NCBI GenBank assembly: GCA_023055355.1
Contig: JALJCS010000020.1
Coordinates: forward strand, 6,245,001 to 6,309,000
Length of the DNA: 64,000 nt
Origin: Agelaius tricolor
Lineage: Eukaryota; Chordata; Aves; Passeriformes; Icteridae
Reading direction: 5' to 3'
The translations under genes and the position numbers were made by a program. The number at the start of each line of letters is the position of its first letter. The first letter of the stretch is position 1. This document shows positions 25,079-37,119 of this stretch, piece by piece. The notes beneath the pieces were generated by a model, which searched no databases, had not been told where the DNA came from, and worked only from the letters and a program-made list of their open reading frames with translations.

Positions 25079-25097
25079 CACACACACACACACACAC
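25079..25097 (+). repeat. (CA)n microsatellite
   Basis: Nine uninterrupted CA units are seen. This is a simple dinucleotide repeat, a potential length-polymorphic marker. Confidence 0.9.
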
Positions 25098-28000
25098 CAG
25101 CTTTGCAACTTCCCAACTATAAATGCAGGACATGCAGAAGGATGGCAAGTTGGGGATTGCTCTGGCTAGATAGCAACTGGGAAGGGAACAAAAAATCCTG
25201 GTCCAGCAAGGTTAATTCCTTGTTTGTTCAGTTCAACTTGGTAAAGACCATGGCAGCATCTGGCTGCTTCTAAACAGAGAGGACAGAAGTGAATGAATAT
25301 CTGATTTGTTGAGTATTATCCCTCCAGAGCTGGGCCTCAGCAACTCTCTAGGACTGTGATTTCTGCACATTCACTTCAGAGTAGGGCCCTTCTGGGAATG
25401 AGGGAATCCAGCAGTCGCTGGAAACACTGACTCCCTGCAAATCACAAAGTAGAAAAAAGTGTATGGTGATTGTTTTTTGCCATAGTTCAGAGTAAATAAA
25501 AATCTAGTAAGATAATCAGGAAGGGAACATCTAAATGCTGTCTGTCACGCAGGACAAGAACACTTGTTTGGAAGCAATCAGAAGATGCTTGATAACATGT
25601 TTGCAGCTGGGTCACTGGTGACCTATCAGTCTCCCTACATATGAAGATGGATATCAAGGCTGAGCCATTGTGCATTCTTGAGATACAAAGGAGAATACTT
25701 TGAAAAGTAGTCCCAGAGCACTCCAGTCATCACTATGAGATGAAGTACAATAAGACATGTGAAAAGCTGTGGCAGTTGTTTTATGTCTCATATGTGTCTT
25801 TGTGAATAGCAGCTTCAGTAATTTATGTTCCTGGTTGAAAAGCTTTTTGTAGCCTTAATACACAGAGTGGTTAACCCTTCTAACTCCTCAGCTCAAGAAT
25901 CTGTATGAGTCACTGAAGACAAATAGCAGCATCCTTGGCTCCATCTCCAGCATCCTTTTTAACATCTGCACCCTAACATCCCTTATTTTCCAGGCTTGTA
26001 GATTGGCTGCAACCCTGAAGCACAGAAGATACTTCAGAATGCTTCCTTTAGGGTATCAACACATGAATTTCTCTACCCTTCTGCCACCTACTCTCCCTCA
26101 ATATCCTTTGTTTTGTTCCTTTGGTGCTGCATCCTCTCCTTCCTGAGGAATTAATCTTTTCCCTTTGCTGCCTGTGTATAGCCTGCCAGCCGATCCTTCC
26201 TGCAAACGTTTTGCAAGGGATCAATTCAACACAATTTCCAGTCTTTTTGGGCAAATACAGGTTTTTCAGAATGACCTCTACAAATCATATTGAGATACAA
26301 AGAACCCCAAGTTGCACTCAACAGCAACTCACACTTTTTAGCTGGTAGGATTTCAGCAGAAGCACTTGGAGTGGTTTTGCACGTGTGTGCACATGCATAA
26401 AATGCAGGAGATGATTAAGAGAACAGCATCACACACAAAAAAAGAACAGAGAGGATAATTTGTTGTAATATCAGTAGAACAAGAATTTTTAGTGCCATAT
26501 GCTGTAAAACCAAAAAAAACCCCTTATCTTTAACTTGTAAAGAGCATTACCTTTTACCTCCATGCCTCTCTCTACCCTCAGCCTGGCCTGTGCCCAACTC
26601 CGTGGGGTTGAGAGTCAACAAAACCCTGAGAGAGCCAGTGCAGGGACAGGAGAGGCACTGAGACCCTCTGAGGTGTTCACATGTCTGCAGGAGAAGGTGA
26701 CACTGCCTCTGTTCCATCCTGCTGCCACCACACGTCACTGTTAGGACAGAATGGCAATGAGTGGCAGGGATTTTTAGGGAAGGCTCTACATTTCTCATGG
26801 AGATGGACCCCACAGTCCTCAGGAGCTGCCCCCAGCTGTACCTCAGCCAGCCCCACTCTCCTGACACAAGTGCAGCATCAGGGCCTCAATAGCATTTGGG
26901 CCAAGATGAAAGCAGCAATGGAAGAAAAACACATGCTTGGAAGAGGGAAAAGAGGGGGAAATAGATGTGAGAAAAAGGATGTCAAGGGGATGGACAAAGA
27001 GCAGTGACTAAGATCACTTGCAAGCAGAGCTAAGTTAGGTCCTGACCTCTGACAGTGTCTATCAGCAATGAGCAATTTCACTGCAACACAACCATATCTA
27101 TTTTAATACTAACAAAAAAAAAAAACCCACCAAAAACCTTCAGTGTGCCCAAAATTAATAGCAGATAAACAGGGACCAGCACTAGCTACACTTTGCTGGT
27201 GTGTTGGCAGCCCATCAGAAGCACAGCTGTCAGCAGCACTGTGACAGCACAGGCTAAAAATCCATTTTCAAAATCACCCCCTCTGATCCTGCCCCTGCAG
27301 CCACAGGAGACCCTCTGCTCCAGTGCAGGTTCTGGAGCATCTTGTGCTTGGCCTTGTGTGCTGGCCCCATTTCTAGTTATGAGATCTGGGAGACTCATTT
27401 GAGATTAAACAAAGGACTAAAGATTAGGTGTTCTGTAATTTAGTACTTCCTTTGCCTGCTTTATGTTTAGCAGCTTTTGGCAGAGGAAAGGAACAGCAGC
27501 AGCCAAGATGGGCTCTCTCTGAATCCACACAACCTAACCAGAAACAAGAGCATATACTTGACTCTAGTTAGCAAGGGAACTTTCATCCAGGGTCCCTTTC
27601 CAAACACTACACTTGCATTCATTTTGCCATCAAGCCATGTGGTTGTTTAACTAGACTCATGGAAAACACATTAAAAAATAAACCATAGAGCAGATCCAGA
27701 TGTTTTGAAATGCTAAACTTAGTGCCTCACACTCTTCCCTCCTCATCCAGCTTAAAAAAATTCCTGAAAAACTCAAAAGCATTCCTGAACTGGTTTGTCA
27801 TGAGCCATTACTTCATACCAAGAAGTATACTCTAGCACAGACTTAAATAATCAATCTTTTAGCCATAAACACAATTACCAAAACACTTTGAAGGTTTGGA
27901 TCTACTTCATGAAAGGATAGAAATTCTCTGCTCTCTCTCCTATTTTAAGTAAGACTCTTGTTTCCAATAAAAGTTTTTTTCCACATTGAAAATATACACA

Positions 28001-29199
28001 GAGGAGCAGGATGATATCCCTGAGTTCCAATCTCAAGATGATGCAGTAGGCAAGGAAGACTGGAAGAGAAGGAGGCAAAGGCACTTCACACATGATTTTC
28101 AAGGTGTTGTGCACAGTGCAAGAGAAATAGAGCTCAGCATCAGTGCCCTCCTATAATACCCTGAAAATGGGAAGAAAACAAAATTTTGCTGGTTTTATTT
28201 AGTTCTGCAGTCAGCTGCCATTTCCATGTTACTCCTTTGTCCCACTCCTACGTTTTATTTCCAATGCAAAGATTTTTAACCTGATCTCCTTCCCGTGAGC
28301 TGGCCAGGAACCTCCTCAATTCCCTCCCCACACCACATGTCAGACTCTTAATTTAAATAGCTGCCAGGCCAGAATCAGTTACATCATTTTTCCCCCCTTC
28401 TTTTCCAGGTATTCTTCTAATGGCTCCTAAGCTCTCTCCCAGAATATTTCCTACAGCTTTCAGGCAGTTTGAGAAACAATGGAGATCACAATCTATTTTT
28501 TATAATCCTAGATGTGGTAATTGAAGCCTTACATCCCTGAAAAGCAGTCGAGGGTTATTCACTGGATGAATGTCAAGTGCATGAATATATCCAGCCTTAC
28601 ATTCAGCCATGAAAAGCTTTACTGGGAAAGCCATTAAGCCTAGGTCACCACAATGAGACAACTGAGGTGATGGCCACCCTCTATGTCCCTCAGGCCCAGT
28701 CTGCAGGTTTATTTATTCACAAATACCAAGAATGAATGAGTCAACTCGTCCAAGTGCTTTTGAGAATGCCCTTAAGGTACTCATCACCAGCTATAAGCAC
28801 TTCACTACCTCTGAAGCCTTGATCCACAAGCTCTCCTTTACATATAGAGCACAGAAACTCCAAAAGCCACCCAAACTTTCTAAAAAATGAGGGGGTTTAG
28901 TCAACAGAATGGTCTTTGCTTCAAAATCATCCACTGAGATACATAAAAAGGAAGAAGGAAATTATATTTTTTCTAATAAGGCTTGCATCAAAATTCTCAA
29001 TATAGTATTCCTAATACCAAAACTCTGGTCGTGTCTGTGTATTCTCTCTGCACCTCCTCTCCCTCTTTCCCCCATTTCGTGGTGCCACTTGATCCCAGCC
29101 AGTTTGTGGTCAGTGTAAATCTTGCATGCATCAGTGAAGATTTCCCCAAGAGGGTTTTCCTTAAAAGCAAAGGATCTGGGTCTTTGAGACTTATCTTAA
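25098..29199. other. intergenic or intronic DNA, nothing recognised
   Basis: This is single-copy-looking DNA with an A-run at 27114-27125. The opposed ORFs at 26547-26867 and 26681-27007 overlap each other and show no domain. I recognise no transposable element or RNA gene. Confidence 0.4.
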
Positions 29200-29660
29200 C
29201 TACACGTTGCAGATCAGCTTTAAAATCAGCTCCAAAACATTTGGAAATTGTTACAGTCCGTTGGCTCTGTAATTATAAAAAGCTGAAATTACTTTGAAGC
29301 TTCATTTAGAGAAGACTAATGCTGCAATTACTCAACAGAGCCCTTTGCAGCCTGATTATCAATGAGGGCTGCATGTTCCTATGTGTGCTCAACCTGAGGC
29401 ACAGAAGGGCAGGACACCACGAGCCACCACCCCCAGGCATCTCATTAATGTGCTCCCCCCATAAAACAACTCTGCTATCAGCTAAGAAAATAACATACTG
29501 CGTGCTGGTTTAATTGGAATTTACAGTTTCCTTGTAAAGCAGCGCATGCAAGAGGGCACTGAGAAAAGCTGGAATGTTTTACAGAAGAGGCCAGCAAATT
29601 GTGGCTCGGCTGTATGGGAGTGATTAGCACCTGCCTGTCGGTACAAAGCAGCAAAGCCCA
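29200..29660. promoter_or_regulatory. candidate conserved noncoding element(s)
   Basis: Two high-complexity blocks (about 29200-29370 and 29500-29660) contain CTGTAATTATAAAA, GCAATTACTCAAC, TGATTATCAATG, GGTTTAATTGGAATTTAC and unmethylated-looking CpG words such as GCAGCGCATGCAAG, which are rare in this neighbourhood. No ORF with a domain is present. I infer possible regulatory DNA, and conservation is untested. Confidence 0.3.
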
Positions 29661-30261
29661 CAAACCATGAGCTCAGCTTTTGGCCAAATGCAGAGACTGA
29701 AAGGCCTTAAGTTTTCCTGGGCAATAAATCCAGTGATTACTGAGATTATATTAACTCAAATTAACTCCCAACGTGGGGTTTTTTTTTGGTTTTCTTTTTT
29801 TTTTTTGTAACAGCACAAACAGCCCTGCTCAGATCTTGCCCAGTTGGGCACAAGCCTTAAAGCTATTGCTTCCTTTGGGAAGGAGAGATGAATCACATAA
29901 GAAAACCTGACCCTATGGCCTCTACTCTACTCACATGAGTAGACTCTAAGCCCTGATAAATCTGCAACTCTCAAAATTTACAAATCAACAACTCTCAAAA
30001 TTTACAAATGTTTGTGATGAGAAAAACTTTAGTAAAAAACACATCATTAAAAATCACTTTTCTCTCTATTTTTCTTTAAATACCCACACAACGAAAATCA
30101 TTCTGCCAGCAGAGAACAACTTTTTAGCAATTTACTGACAAGCAAATAGTTTTGCCAGACACTTCAGCAAAATGAAAATGCAGTTAAAAATAATTCCTAT
30201 GTAAAAGCAGCAGTTTGTTTTTTTTGGAGGGCTGGGTTGGCTCAGCTCATGTTTGAGTTGT
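29661..30261. other. AT-rich DNA with homopolymers and a 24-bp duplication
   Basis: A T-rich tract lies at 29779-29806. At 29965-30008 a 24-bp unit (CAACTCTCAAAATTTACAAA and four more bases) occurs twice in tandem. No gene is supported. Confidence 0.6.
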
Positions 30262-30311
30262 ATTTTGTTTGTTTTTTTTTTTTTTCTTTGTTTGTTGTTA
30301 GGGTTTTTTTT
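30262..30311. repeat. T-rich simple repeat
   Basis: Long T-runs are broken by G or C (TTTGTTTG-type units). On the minus strand this is an A-rich tail of the kind left by retroposons, but no body is recognised. Confidence 0.75.
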
Positions 30312-31229
30312 ATTCTGTTGTACTCATTTTAATTACAAAGCTAACTGTGAGAGTAAAGATTGCAAAGTTAAGGCCCTTGAGTTATTTGGTTGCTTTCAGC
30401 AAAACACACAACAATCAAGGAGACTGTTCATCCCCATGAGGAAAATGCTGTGCAAAGGCCACCACGAGCCCTGGTGCACCCAACTGACATGCAGAAAAGC
30501 ATTCACTAGGAAATCTGCTAGGTCATAAGGCTACTCATCCTCCAATTTATATATGCTGTAAATTAGAAAAAAAAAAAAAAAGTTGCTGCTGTGGCAAAAG
30601 TGCTGGTTAGATGGAGACAGGGCTAAAAACCAGGCAGAAGCATCAGTTTTCTCCCACAAACACACAGGGAGTGAGGAACAGGAAGGCAACTTCCCACCCA
30701 GTCACTTCTTGCAAGTTTGGTTCTAATTCCGTTTACAGGCATGCAGCCCTTTTCCATCAGTGGGGCTGTGTGAGCATGGCAGGAAGGCCCTAAATTCTTG
30801 TCTGTTTATTAATATTGATTATCTTGGAGAGTGGAAAATGTCATTCTTCTGCCTGTCAGTGCCAGAAGACGATGAGCTTAGCAGGAAAAAGCGCAGCAGC
30901 AGGATAACAAACATCTCCATCTCCCAGCACCTGCAGGAGCTGGGGGAACACCTGGATCAGCCTCGGTGCTGCTGATGCTCTCTGCACAACTGATTCCTCC
31001 CCAGCAGCAGCTGGCTGCCTGCAGCACACCTGGGCTTCAGCACCCAGCCAGTCCCCAAAATTAAACACTTGAACACCACGCTGTGGCCTCAGCACGGCTG
31101 CAAACATCCCCGAACCAGCAGCACCCCTGAGCTCCTGCAGCCCCAGGAGGGCTGGGGCAGACAGGGCGTTGCCGCACGTCTTCAAGCAGACAGCGCTTGG
31201 GAGAGAATAAAAGGCAGCGCTTTCTCCTT
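30312..31229. other. intergenic or intronic DNA with a weak exon-like stretch
   Basis: An A-run lies near 30567-30581. Within 30860-30975 a frame preceded by a pyrimidine tract and CAG (ending at 30859) encodes a charged peptide ending LGEHLDQPRCC and a stop. I do not recognise it, so it is not called a CDS. The stretch 31030-31200 is GC-richer, with scattered CpGs and a downstream GAATAAAAGGC word resembling a TATA box. This is too weak for a promoter call. Confidence 0.35.
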
Positions 31230-31620
31230 GGGTAATACTGACACTTTCACTTAATTAAAAGCGTTTAATAGGCAGCTCCCTCTCTCACACCTCCCTGCTA
31301 GCAGACACTTATTCCGAGCAGGAAGATTAACAACACTTTTGCTACTTTGATGGTACCCAGCACAAATTAAAAGTTAAATGAATCTAGTTAGTCACTTCAA
31401 GTACAATGCCTTTTGTGTTACATTACTAGTCGGTGGGGGTTTTTTTGTTGCCTGACACCCAAACTAGAGAGCAATTGGATACTTGTGCGTCCACAGCATT
31501 CAGATTTTCTGTGTTAGTGTAAACCCATCTTAAAGCTTTGACTCAAAGTCATGAAGCCACAGGTATATGAGGAGGGGGAATAATGTAATTGTTATGCAAA
31601 TTATCGACATCACTGGTTTA
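31230..31620. promoter_or_regulatory. candidate conserved noncoding element with POU octamer
   Basis: This is high-complexity AT-rich sequence with ACTTAATTAAAAGCG (near 31250), TAACAACACTTTTGC, GTGTTACATTACTAG and TTATGCAAATTATCG (near 31594), which contains the ATGCAAAT octamer bound by POU factors. It has no ORF and no repeat. Enhancer identity is inferred only from motif content. Confidence 0.3.
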
Positions 31621-32879
31621 TAGCTCTGTTTACCTCAGGGGCTCCTTTCAATGCCGTGTCCTGTTGGGAAACTCGACTTTGAACCAGAACTGATACACCA
31701 CCACAGCAACCACAAAGTCAGCCTGAGTATCCCTGAGGATGGAGATCCTCCATGCCCTCTGGGCCCCAGTCCTAGAGCACCCTCATAAGGAAAAATAATT
31801 AACAAAACAACAGCAGTTCTCATGCTGTAAGGTCGGTGAGGGGATTTGACTGTTAATCTTTTATCAAATGTGCAGTCTGAAGCAGCAGTGGTGTGATTGC
31901 ATTTCTGCCTGAACCCCTGACCTCTGCTGTGCGGGGCTGCCAAGAACACATGCACGAGAGGGGAAGAGAAGCCCTTTCAAGAGCATCTTTGCTTGCTGCC
32001 CATTTGATTGCTGAGGGGTAGGTTGTTCCTCTCCCTTCCCATGGAAGCAAGCTGTTGTTTCACTCCTCCGATAAAGCTGTTGGTGTGGTAAACTCAGCAC
32101 TGAGATGCAGAGTTCAGCAGTTCAGGGAGGGAGCTGTGAAGCAGCCCTGGCAGCAGAGACTGCTCAACCCATGTCTATTAAAAACCTTGCCCAGAGCTGC
32201 TCCCTCTCCACGTGGGTTTTTAGGTGCTGCTTTCCTCCCTTGACAGAAGTGCAGCTTGTAAACTGGGAACTGCAGCTACTCCTGTTAACAGGCTTCTCAC
32301 TGCAAGCTGAGCCACACTGCTCCTCTCTGAATATTTTATCTGTTCCTAGCATCGAGGAAAATTGCCTCCTTCCCTTTGCCCTCCTGTGTTGAACAGAAAA
32401 ATGAAGTTACAGGATGAAGTATCTTCCCAGCAGCAGCATAGCCACATCACCATGAACCAAATTCCCAGTTTAAGGTAAGATTTTTAAAGAGCCCAGACTA
32501 ATGAGCTCAGTAAGCACTCGTGTACCCATGTCTGCTTCTCTCTGCCCATCTCCAAGCTCTCAGACAGGATGCCCAAACATATCAGACATCAAACCCAGAT
32601 CCAACAACCATCTCAGCTCTCCAAGCCATCACTCCCCACCTCCCATGGTTTTCCTTATCTCTCTGCAGGGCAGATGCCACTCTCCAGAGCCATGAAACTG
32701 TACCTCTATCACATTTTCTCATCTCTATATAAAATCACAATCCCTTTCTCCCAAAGGCAACCATGAGACTACAGTAATGCTGGAAAATGAAAAAGCCTAT
32801 AAAAGGTACAATAATTAAAATTCCATTTTAATTCCTCTGCACAGGGGAAGGAGACAAGGTCTCCAGCACACATTCTCCC
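31621..32879. other. intergenic or intronic DNA, partly pyrimidine-rich
   Basis: The part at 32520-32760 is C/T-rich on the plus strand, giving three overlapping short ORFs in different frames. No domain, splice structure or transposable element is recognised. Confidence 0.4.
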
Positions 32880-33270
32880 ACTACCACAACAGTTCGTGCA
32901 TTGTGTTATAAAATTTTTTCAGTGCCATTTATTTTTATTTGGCCTGTGAAATACTTCGGGGAAGGCCTCCTTGTAAATGGCCCATAAAATTTGACAGGAA
33001 CTAAACCTCCTACTGTTTTTGTGACTGATATAAAAGAGAACCAACTTAGTTGGCACCCTTAATGCATGTTTTATGGGAAAAGGAAGACTGTCCCCTGTAC
33101 AAGCAGTCAGCTCCCGAGCAGGCCGAGCTCAGGCCTGTAAGGATCTTTTGTGGCCTTTTACGAGGTAAGGCTTTCCCTATAAACTTCGGGCCTCGCCACA
33201 AACCCACTTCCCTCTGGGCTCATCCATTAATAAGCACTTTCATTAAAATTCCACCTTTCTTGGAGAAACA
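32880..33270. promoter_or_regulatory. candidate conserved noncoding element
   Basis: About 390 bases are high-complexity, with several CpGs preserved (CAGTTCGTGC, ATACTTCGGGG, CTCCCGAGCAGGCCGAGC, TTACGAGG, AACTTCGGGCCTCG) in an otherwise CpG-poor, AT-leaning region, plus TATAAAATTTTT, GGCCCATAAAATTTG and CATTAATAAGC words. Retained CpGs in noncoding DNA suggest constraint or low methylation (inference). No ORF with a domain is seen. Confidence 0.3.
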
Positions 33271-33351
33271 GACAAGCTAATTTAACAGGAAATTGACTTT
33301 CTCTTCACCCGCGCGCTCTGGCTGCAGTGACAGGGCCGGCCCAGAGCCATC

Positions 33352-33408
33352 CTGCCACGAGCGTTTCCCCTGCCATGAGCGTTTCCCCCTGCCACGAGCG
33401 TTTCCCCT
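33352..33408 (+). repeat. 18-19 bp tandem repeat, three copies
   Basis: Units start CTGCCACGAGCGTTTCCC at 33352, 33370 (with ATGAG) and 33389. The copies differ by one base and by one extra C. Each carries a CpG in GAGCGTTT. This is a small CG-containing minisatellite seed. Confidence 0.85.
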
Positions 33409-35044
33409 TCGTGCATTTGCAAAAGCCACAGAGCTCCCAACACGGTCTAGGGGAAGAGGAAATGGCACAGTCACTTGCAAGATGCAGCTGGTTTCAGATA
33501 AACACTGAGAAGAGATGGATGCCTTGCATCCTTGGCAAGCCTCAGGAAAGCACAGGAGCAGCGATGAAACTTAAAAATAGCAGTGGGTTGTGTGTCCAGT
33601 CAAACACAGAGATGTAGAGCAGGAGGAGAGCTGCTTAAGGGGGATTAAGTGCAGGACAGGGTCACACAGGCCTGGGCAGGGATCTGCCTGTCAGTCCATG
33701 GCACACAGACATCATTCTCCTCCTGAGGTGTTACTACACCACCAAAAGATCAGTCTTACAAGGAAAAACCCCAAGCTCCTGAGAGAGACTACATTGCAGA
33801 AAATAAATTTCGTCATCATGCCAATGCTTTCAGAGCAGAGTTCATTAAATACATTATATGTATCCTCTATATTGGCAAACTTCAAAAAATTAAGGACTTT
33901 TTTGGCTTTATTGTAAAAATCTATTTAATCCTCTTTTGGCTTCCAAGACAAGCTTTCAGGTGGAAGGCTGTACATAACATCACTGTATTTAGAAATGAGA
34001 AACTACACTGACTCCATCTGTCCATAAAAAAAACACAGCATAAAAAATTCTATATGAATTTATTCTGCATTCTAGTGAGGTATCTCTCTGCATTTCACAA
34101 GAAAGTGTCCAGGGAAAGTGACAGGTTTATTTTTAGCCTTTCTTTAATCTTTGCAGAGTATGGCAGCAGATTGCAACCCATCATGAGTATCCCAAACTAG
34201 GCTGAGATATGCTGCTGAAAAAGAATGGGTTTAGATTGACTGTCATACTGCAAAGATATGGAGATGTTCTTAACAACCAGCCCCACTCCAGCTATAAGAA
34301 ATTTGATCATATGCATTTCATTCTCAGTGTCACATATAAGTGGGAGATACATTTGTCACTGGATAATACATTCAGAATTAACAAGAAGAACTTGTCAGGT
34401 TTTGGCTGCAACCACTGAAGCTAAAGCCTAGAGCGAAATAAACTGTCAGATCAGAGCTTTGTTAAAAGGATTAAACCCATTCTTAAGGGTGGAGCTGTGG
34501 AAAAGCTTTTAAGCTTTATACTTACACCTGAAAGGTTTTAAACCAGGTTTCTAAAAAAGACTGACAGAAACCAAACATTTTAAAAAACAACAGCTAACCT
34601 GACCTCAGGAGCAGGACCATCTCCAGGATCTGCTGTGATGTGAGCCCTGCACTGAGCAAATGCTGCTGAAAACCCTGGATCCCTCAGGCCGTCGCTAATT
34701 ATTGGCCACATTTTTTGGCATCTGCTCAAGTTGCTGTAGAATCAGTAACTGTTTTGTGGGTTAGTCTCATTACAGACCTACTACAGTAATTGATTTGCAC
34801 AGTGGCCATGTGGTAACTCATAAAACTTTTCACAGGAGTCCCAATTCTGCAAATATTTCCTCCTGCACTTACAGGGAACAAAGCACCCTCTGGAAGCCAA
34901 TGAGTTCAGCCACACGCCCAGCCTGCAAGGAAGGATTGGGAGGGTAGATCATTGCAGTGCAGCCTTTATGTGAGAGAAAAAACTTCTTTTCCTACATTCA
35001 ATTAGTTGCAAAATTGCACCACATGATACCCTTGCAAATGAAGT
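33409..35044. other. intergenic or intronic DNA, nothing recognised
   Basis: This is AT-rich single-copy-looking DNA. The ORFs at 33590-33916 and 34209-34418 have no domains. No transposable element is recognised. Confidence 0.4.
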
Positions 35045-35190
35045 TGGTGTTACCATCCCACTCCCCCGGCTGCTGGGGAGGCAGGGCTGGGCTCAGAGGT
35101 GCAGGGAGCTGCTCAAGGTCACTCCGTAGCTCAGGAATAAATAGCACCCAGGTGCCCAGCTCTGAGCTTCCTCACACTGCTTCTGCAGCA
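35045..35190 (+). mobile_element. MIR-type SINE remnant
   Basis: The order GGCTCAGAGGTGCAGGGAGC, GCTCAAGGTCACTCCGTAGC, AATAGCACCCAGGTG, CAGCTCTGAGC follows the 3' half of MIR (AAACTGAGGCTCAGAG, CTTGCCCAAGGTCACACAGC, GAACCCAGGTCTCCTGA, as I remember it). It runs in the plus orientation and is strongly diverged. It lies at the 5' end of a 197-codon ORF (34957-35550), which is therefore not a credible gene. Confidence 0.65.
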
Positions 35191-35572
35191 TTTTGGGAGC
35201 ACAGCTTCAGCTGCAAACAGGTTTTGAACACACTCAGAGTTTGGCCTGTCCTTCAGGACAGCAAAGAGCACAATCTCTGCAGCAGGGAGGCTGATGGACA
35301 GCAAAGCAGCTCAGGGGGGCTGCTGCTGCACTGCCAGGGTCCTCCTTGGGACCCAAAAAAAGTGCATCAAGGGACTCATCTGGAAGCAAGTGAAAGGTGG
35401 AATCTGCAAGGAAAAACATCCTCCTGCAGCCCTAACAAATATCTCCCACCAGGGGGGCCACAACTGCAGCTGTCAGATTGTCAGATGAAAGGCTCCACCA
35501 TTACACACAACCTGTGGGCAAAATCTTCCCAGCACCTGAGTAACAGCTGAAAATTCTGCACCCAAAATCAGC
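35191..35572. other. DNA between MIR and CR1 remnants
   Basis: No feature is recognised. ORFs run through it on both strands without domains. Confidence 0.4.
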
Positions 35573-35697
35573 CAAGGACAGCCTGAGTTGGACCAGCTTC
35601 CAACACCTGGTCTAGTGGAAGCTGTTCCTGCCCATGGCAGGGGATTGGAATTCTGTGATCTTTCAGGTCCTTTCCAACCCAAACCATCTTATGATCA
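35573..35697 (+). mobile_element. CR1 LINE, 3' end fragment
   Basis: The words ACACCTGGTCTAGTGGAAGC, CCTGCCCATGGCAGGGGATT, GATCTTTCAGGTCCTTTCC and AACCCAAACCATCTTATGAT match, in order, the conserved 3' untranslated region of avian CR1 elements. The usual ending of short ATTCTATG-type repeats is reduced to one degenerate copy (CTTATGAT). Only about 125 bases remain, which is typical of CR1, whose insertions are heavily 5'-truncated. It has no coding capacity. This is the strongest single clue that the DNA is avian. Confidence 0.9.
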
Positions 35698-36084
35698 ATG
35701 AAATACAAAACTGGGCCCTTCAAATGCCTTGCAAAGCCCAGACACCCGGATAGCTGAGGGTGACCTTTACCTCGTCTGTTTGGTCTCAAGGCAAGATTAT
35801 TGGGCTGTGCAGGCTGTGGGAGCTTGTGGGAGTTGAATTTCACAGGACTGGACCCAAGAAAGGAGAACCAGCTGCAGACCTCCTGGCTTTGCAGCCTCTA
35901 CAGTCCAAGGACACAGAGCTGAATGAGGGTGCATCACACAAACCAGATGTTTTGCCAAAAGTGCCATAAAATGAATACTGATAAAGTTTAGTGATTCTGA
36001 GAGACATCAGGTAGGCCTTTGACACTGTAATGGGATCACAAGAGCTGAAATCTAATTTCACTAGGAAATTGGTACAGCCATCTA
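35698..36084. other. intergenic or intronic DNA, nothing recognised
   Basis: This is single-copy sequence between two old retroposon remnants. Minor ORFs have no domains. Confidence 0.4.
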
Positions 36085-36155
36085 GGAATGTGAGCAAGTC
36101 TCTTCAATTCTCTGTGTCTCTCTGGCACATGAGAGGATACATCTCTATTGACTTC
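36085..36155 (-). mobile_element. possible antisense MIR-type SINE remnant
   Basis: GTGAGCAAGTCTCTTCAATT followed by CTCTGTGTCTCTCTGGC parallels the antisense MIR core (GGGCAAGTCACTTAACC, CTCTGTGCCTCAGTTTCC, from memory). It is short and diverged. Chance similarity is possible. Confidence 0.4.
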
Positions 36156-37119
36156 ATCTGAGCAGGTTATCAAACCATCAGAGCACAGCCTGTTGCTCAG
36201 CAGTGCAGCCCCCACCACAGCTGCCCTCAGCCTTCCACAGCAAGCTCATATTTAATGCTGGCCCCTGTGTGGTGTGGACATTACTAAATCATTTTAAGGA
36301 ATACGTTCAGGCTTCTTAAAGCAAGGAATTCTTGTTTCACATTTGAAGTCAGTTTTGGTTCAAAAAGGCTCAGTTGCCCCAGCTGGGAGGAAAAGCGTCA
36401 CAGCTTTTTTAGTGATCAAACCAAGCTCTGCAACCTCCCAACACCTTTAATCACTGTGTACCATAACTGTGCAGCACCACTCCCTGTGTGAAACTCTGCT
36501 CTCACCCCTCCTGCTTTTTACACCAGCCTTTTTTAGGGCTGGGTTGCTTCACTGTTTTTTTTTTTTTTTAATATTTGAACTCAATTGTGGTAAGCATTGT
36601 ACACTCACTGAAATATCAATATACCCTTGGCCACCATTCCTGCCAGGTAATTAGGTTTGTTGCTTTCAAAAAAAAAAAATAGAAAGCAAATAAAATAAAA
36701 AAGTGTAATTATGGCTTAGAAAGCACTGGTCTAAATTTTTCTGTTCTCAAAAGTCCTCCAGGGAGACAAAGAATGAGCGCTCCTTATTGATTTCATCCTC
36801 CTAACACTCACACACAAGACTTGCTGGAAAACAGGACCCCTTGCTAGAAATCACTGCTGTCCTCAGCTCCCCCAGGGAAACAGGGAGGGGGAAACACAAC
36901 TGAAGGCACTTGAGTTGAAAAGGAAAAAAAAATAGAGAAGGAAAAAAAAAAAAAAGAAAAAGAGGGCAACAGTTTCAGCTTTCATTATAAGCACTGTTAT
37001 ATCAACAATGGCTGGGGAACAAAGGAAGCCATTTCCACTAGTTCCTGCTTCAATTAGTTATTTGAACTAGTGAAGATTGTGCCACTTTATCTCCCCCTTG
37101 TAACATAATCATTGTATTT
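36156..37119. other. AT-rich DNA with homopolymer tracts
   Basis: It holds a 15-T run (36555-36569), a 12-A run (36668-36679) and a purine-only A/G tract (about 36915-36966). No gene or recognisable retroposon body lies beside them. Confidence 0.6.

Noticed and set aside
31030..31215. GC-richer stretch with a TATA-like AATAAAAGGC word, considered as a promoter
   Set aside because: Too few CpGs, no downstream exon, and the motif alone is common.
34957..35550. 197-codon forward ORF
   Set aside because: It overlaps a MIR-type SINE remnant, has no domain, and is opposed by other ORFs in the same DNA.
36915..36966. Purine tract considered as a retroposon tail
   Set aside because: No retroposon body or target-site duplication could be seen.
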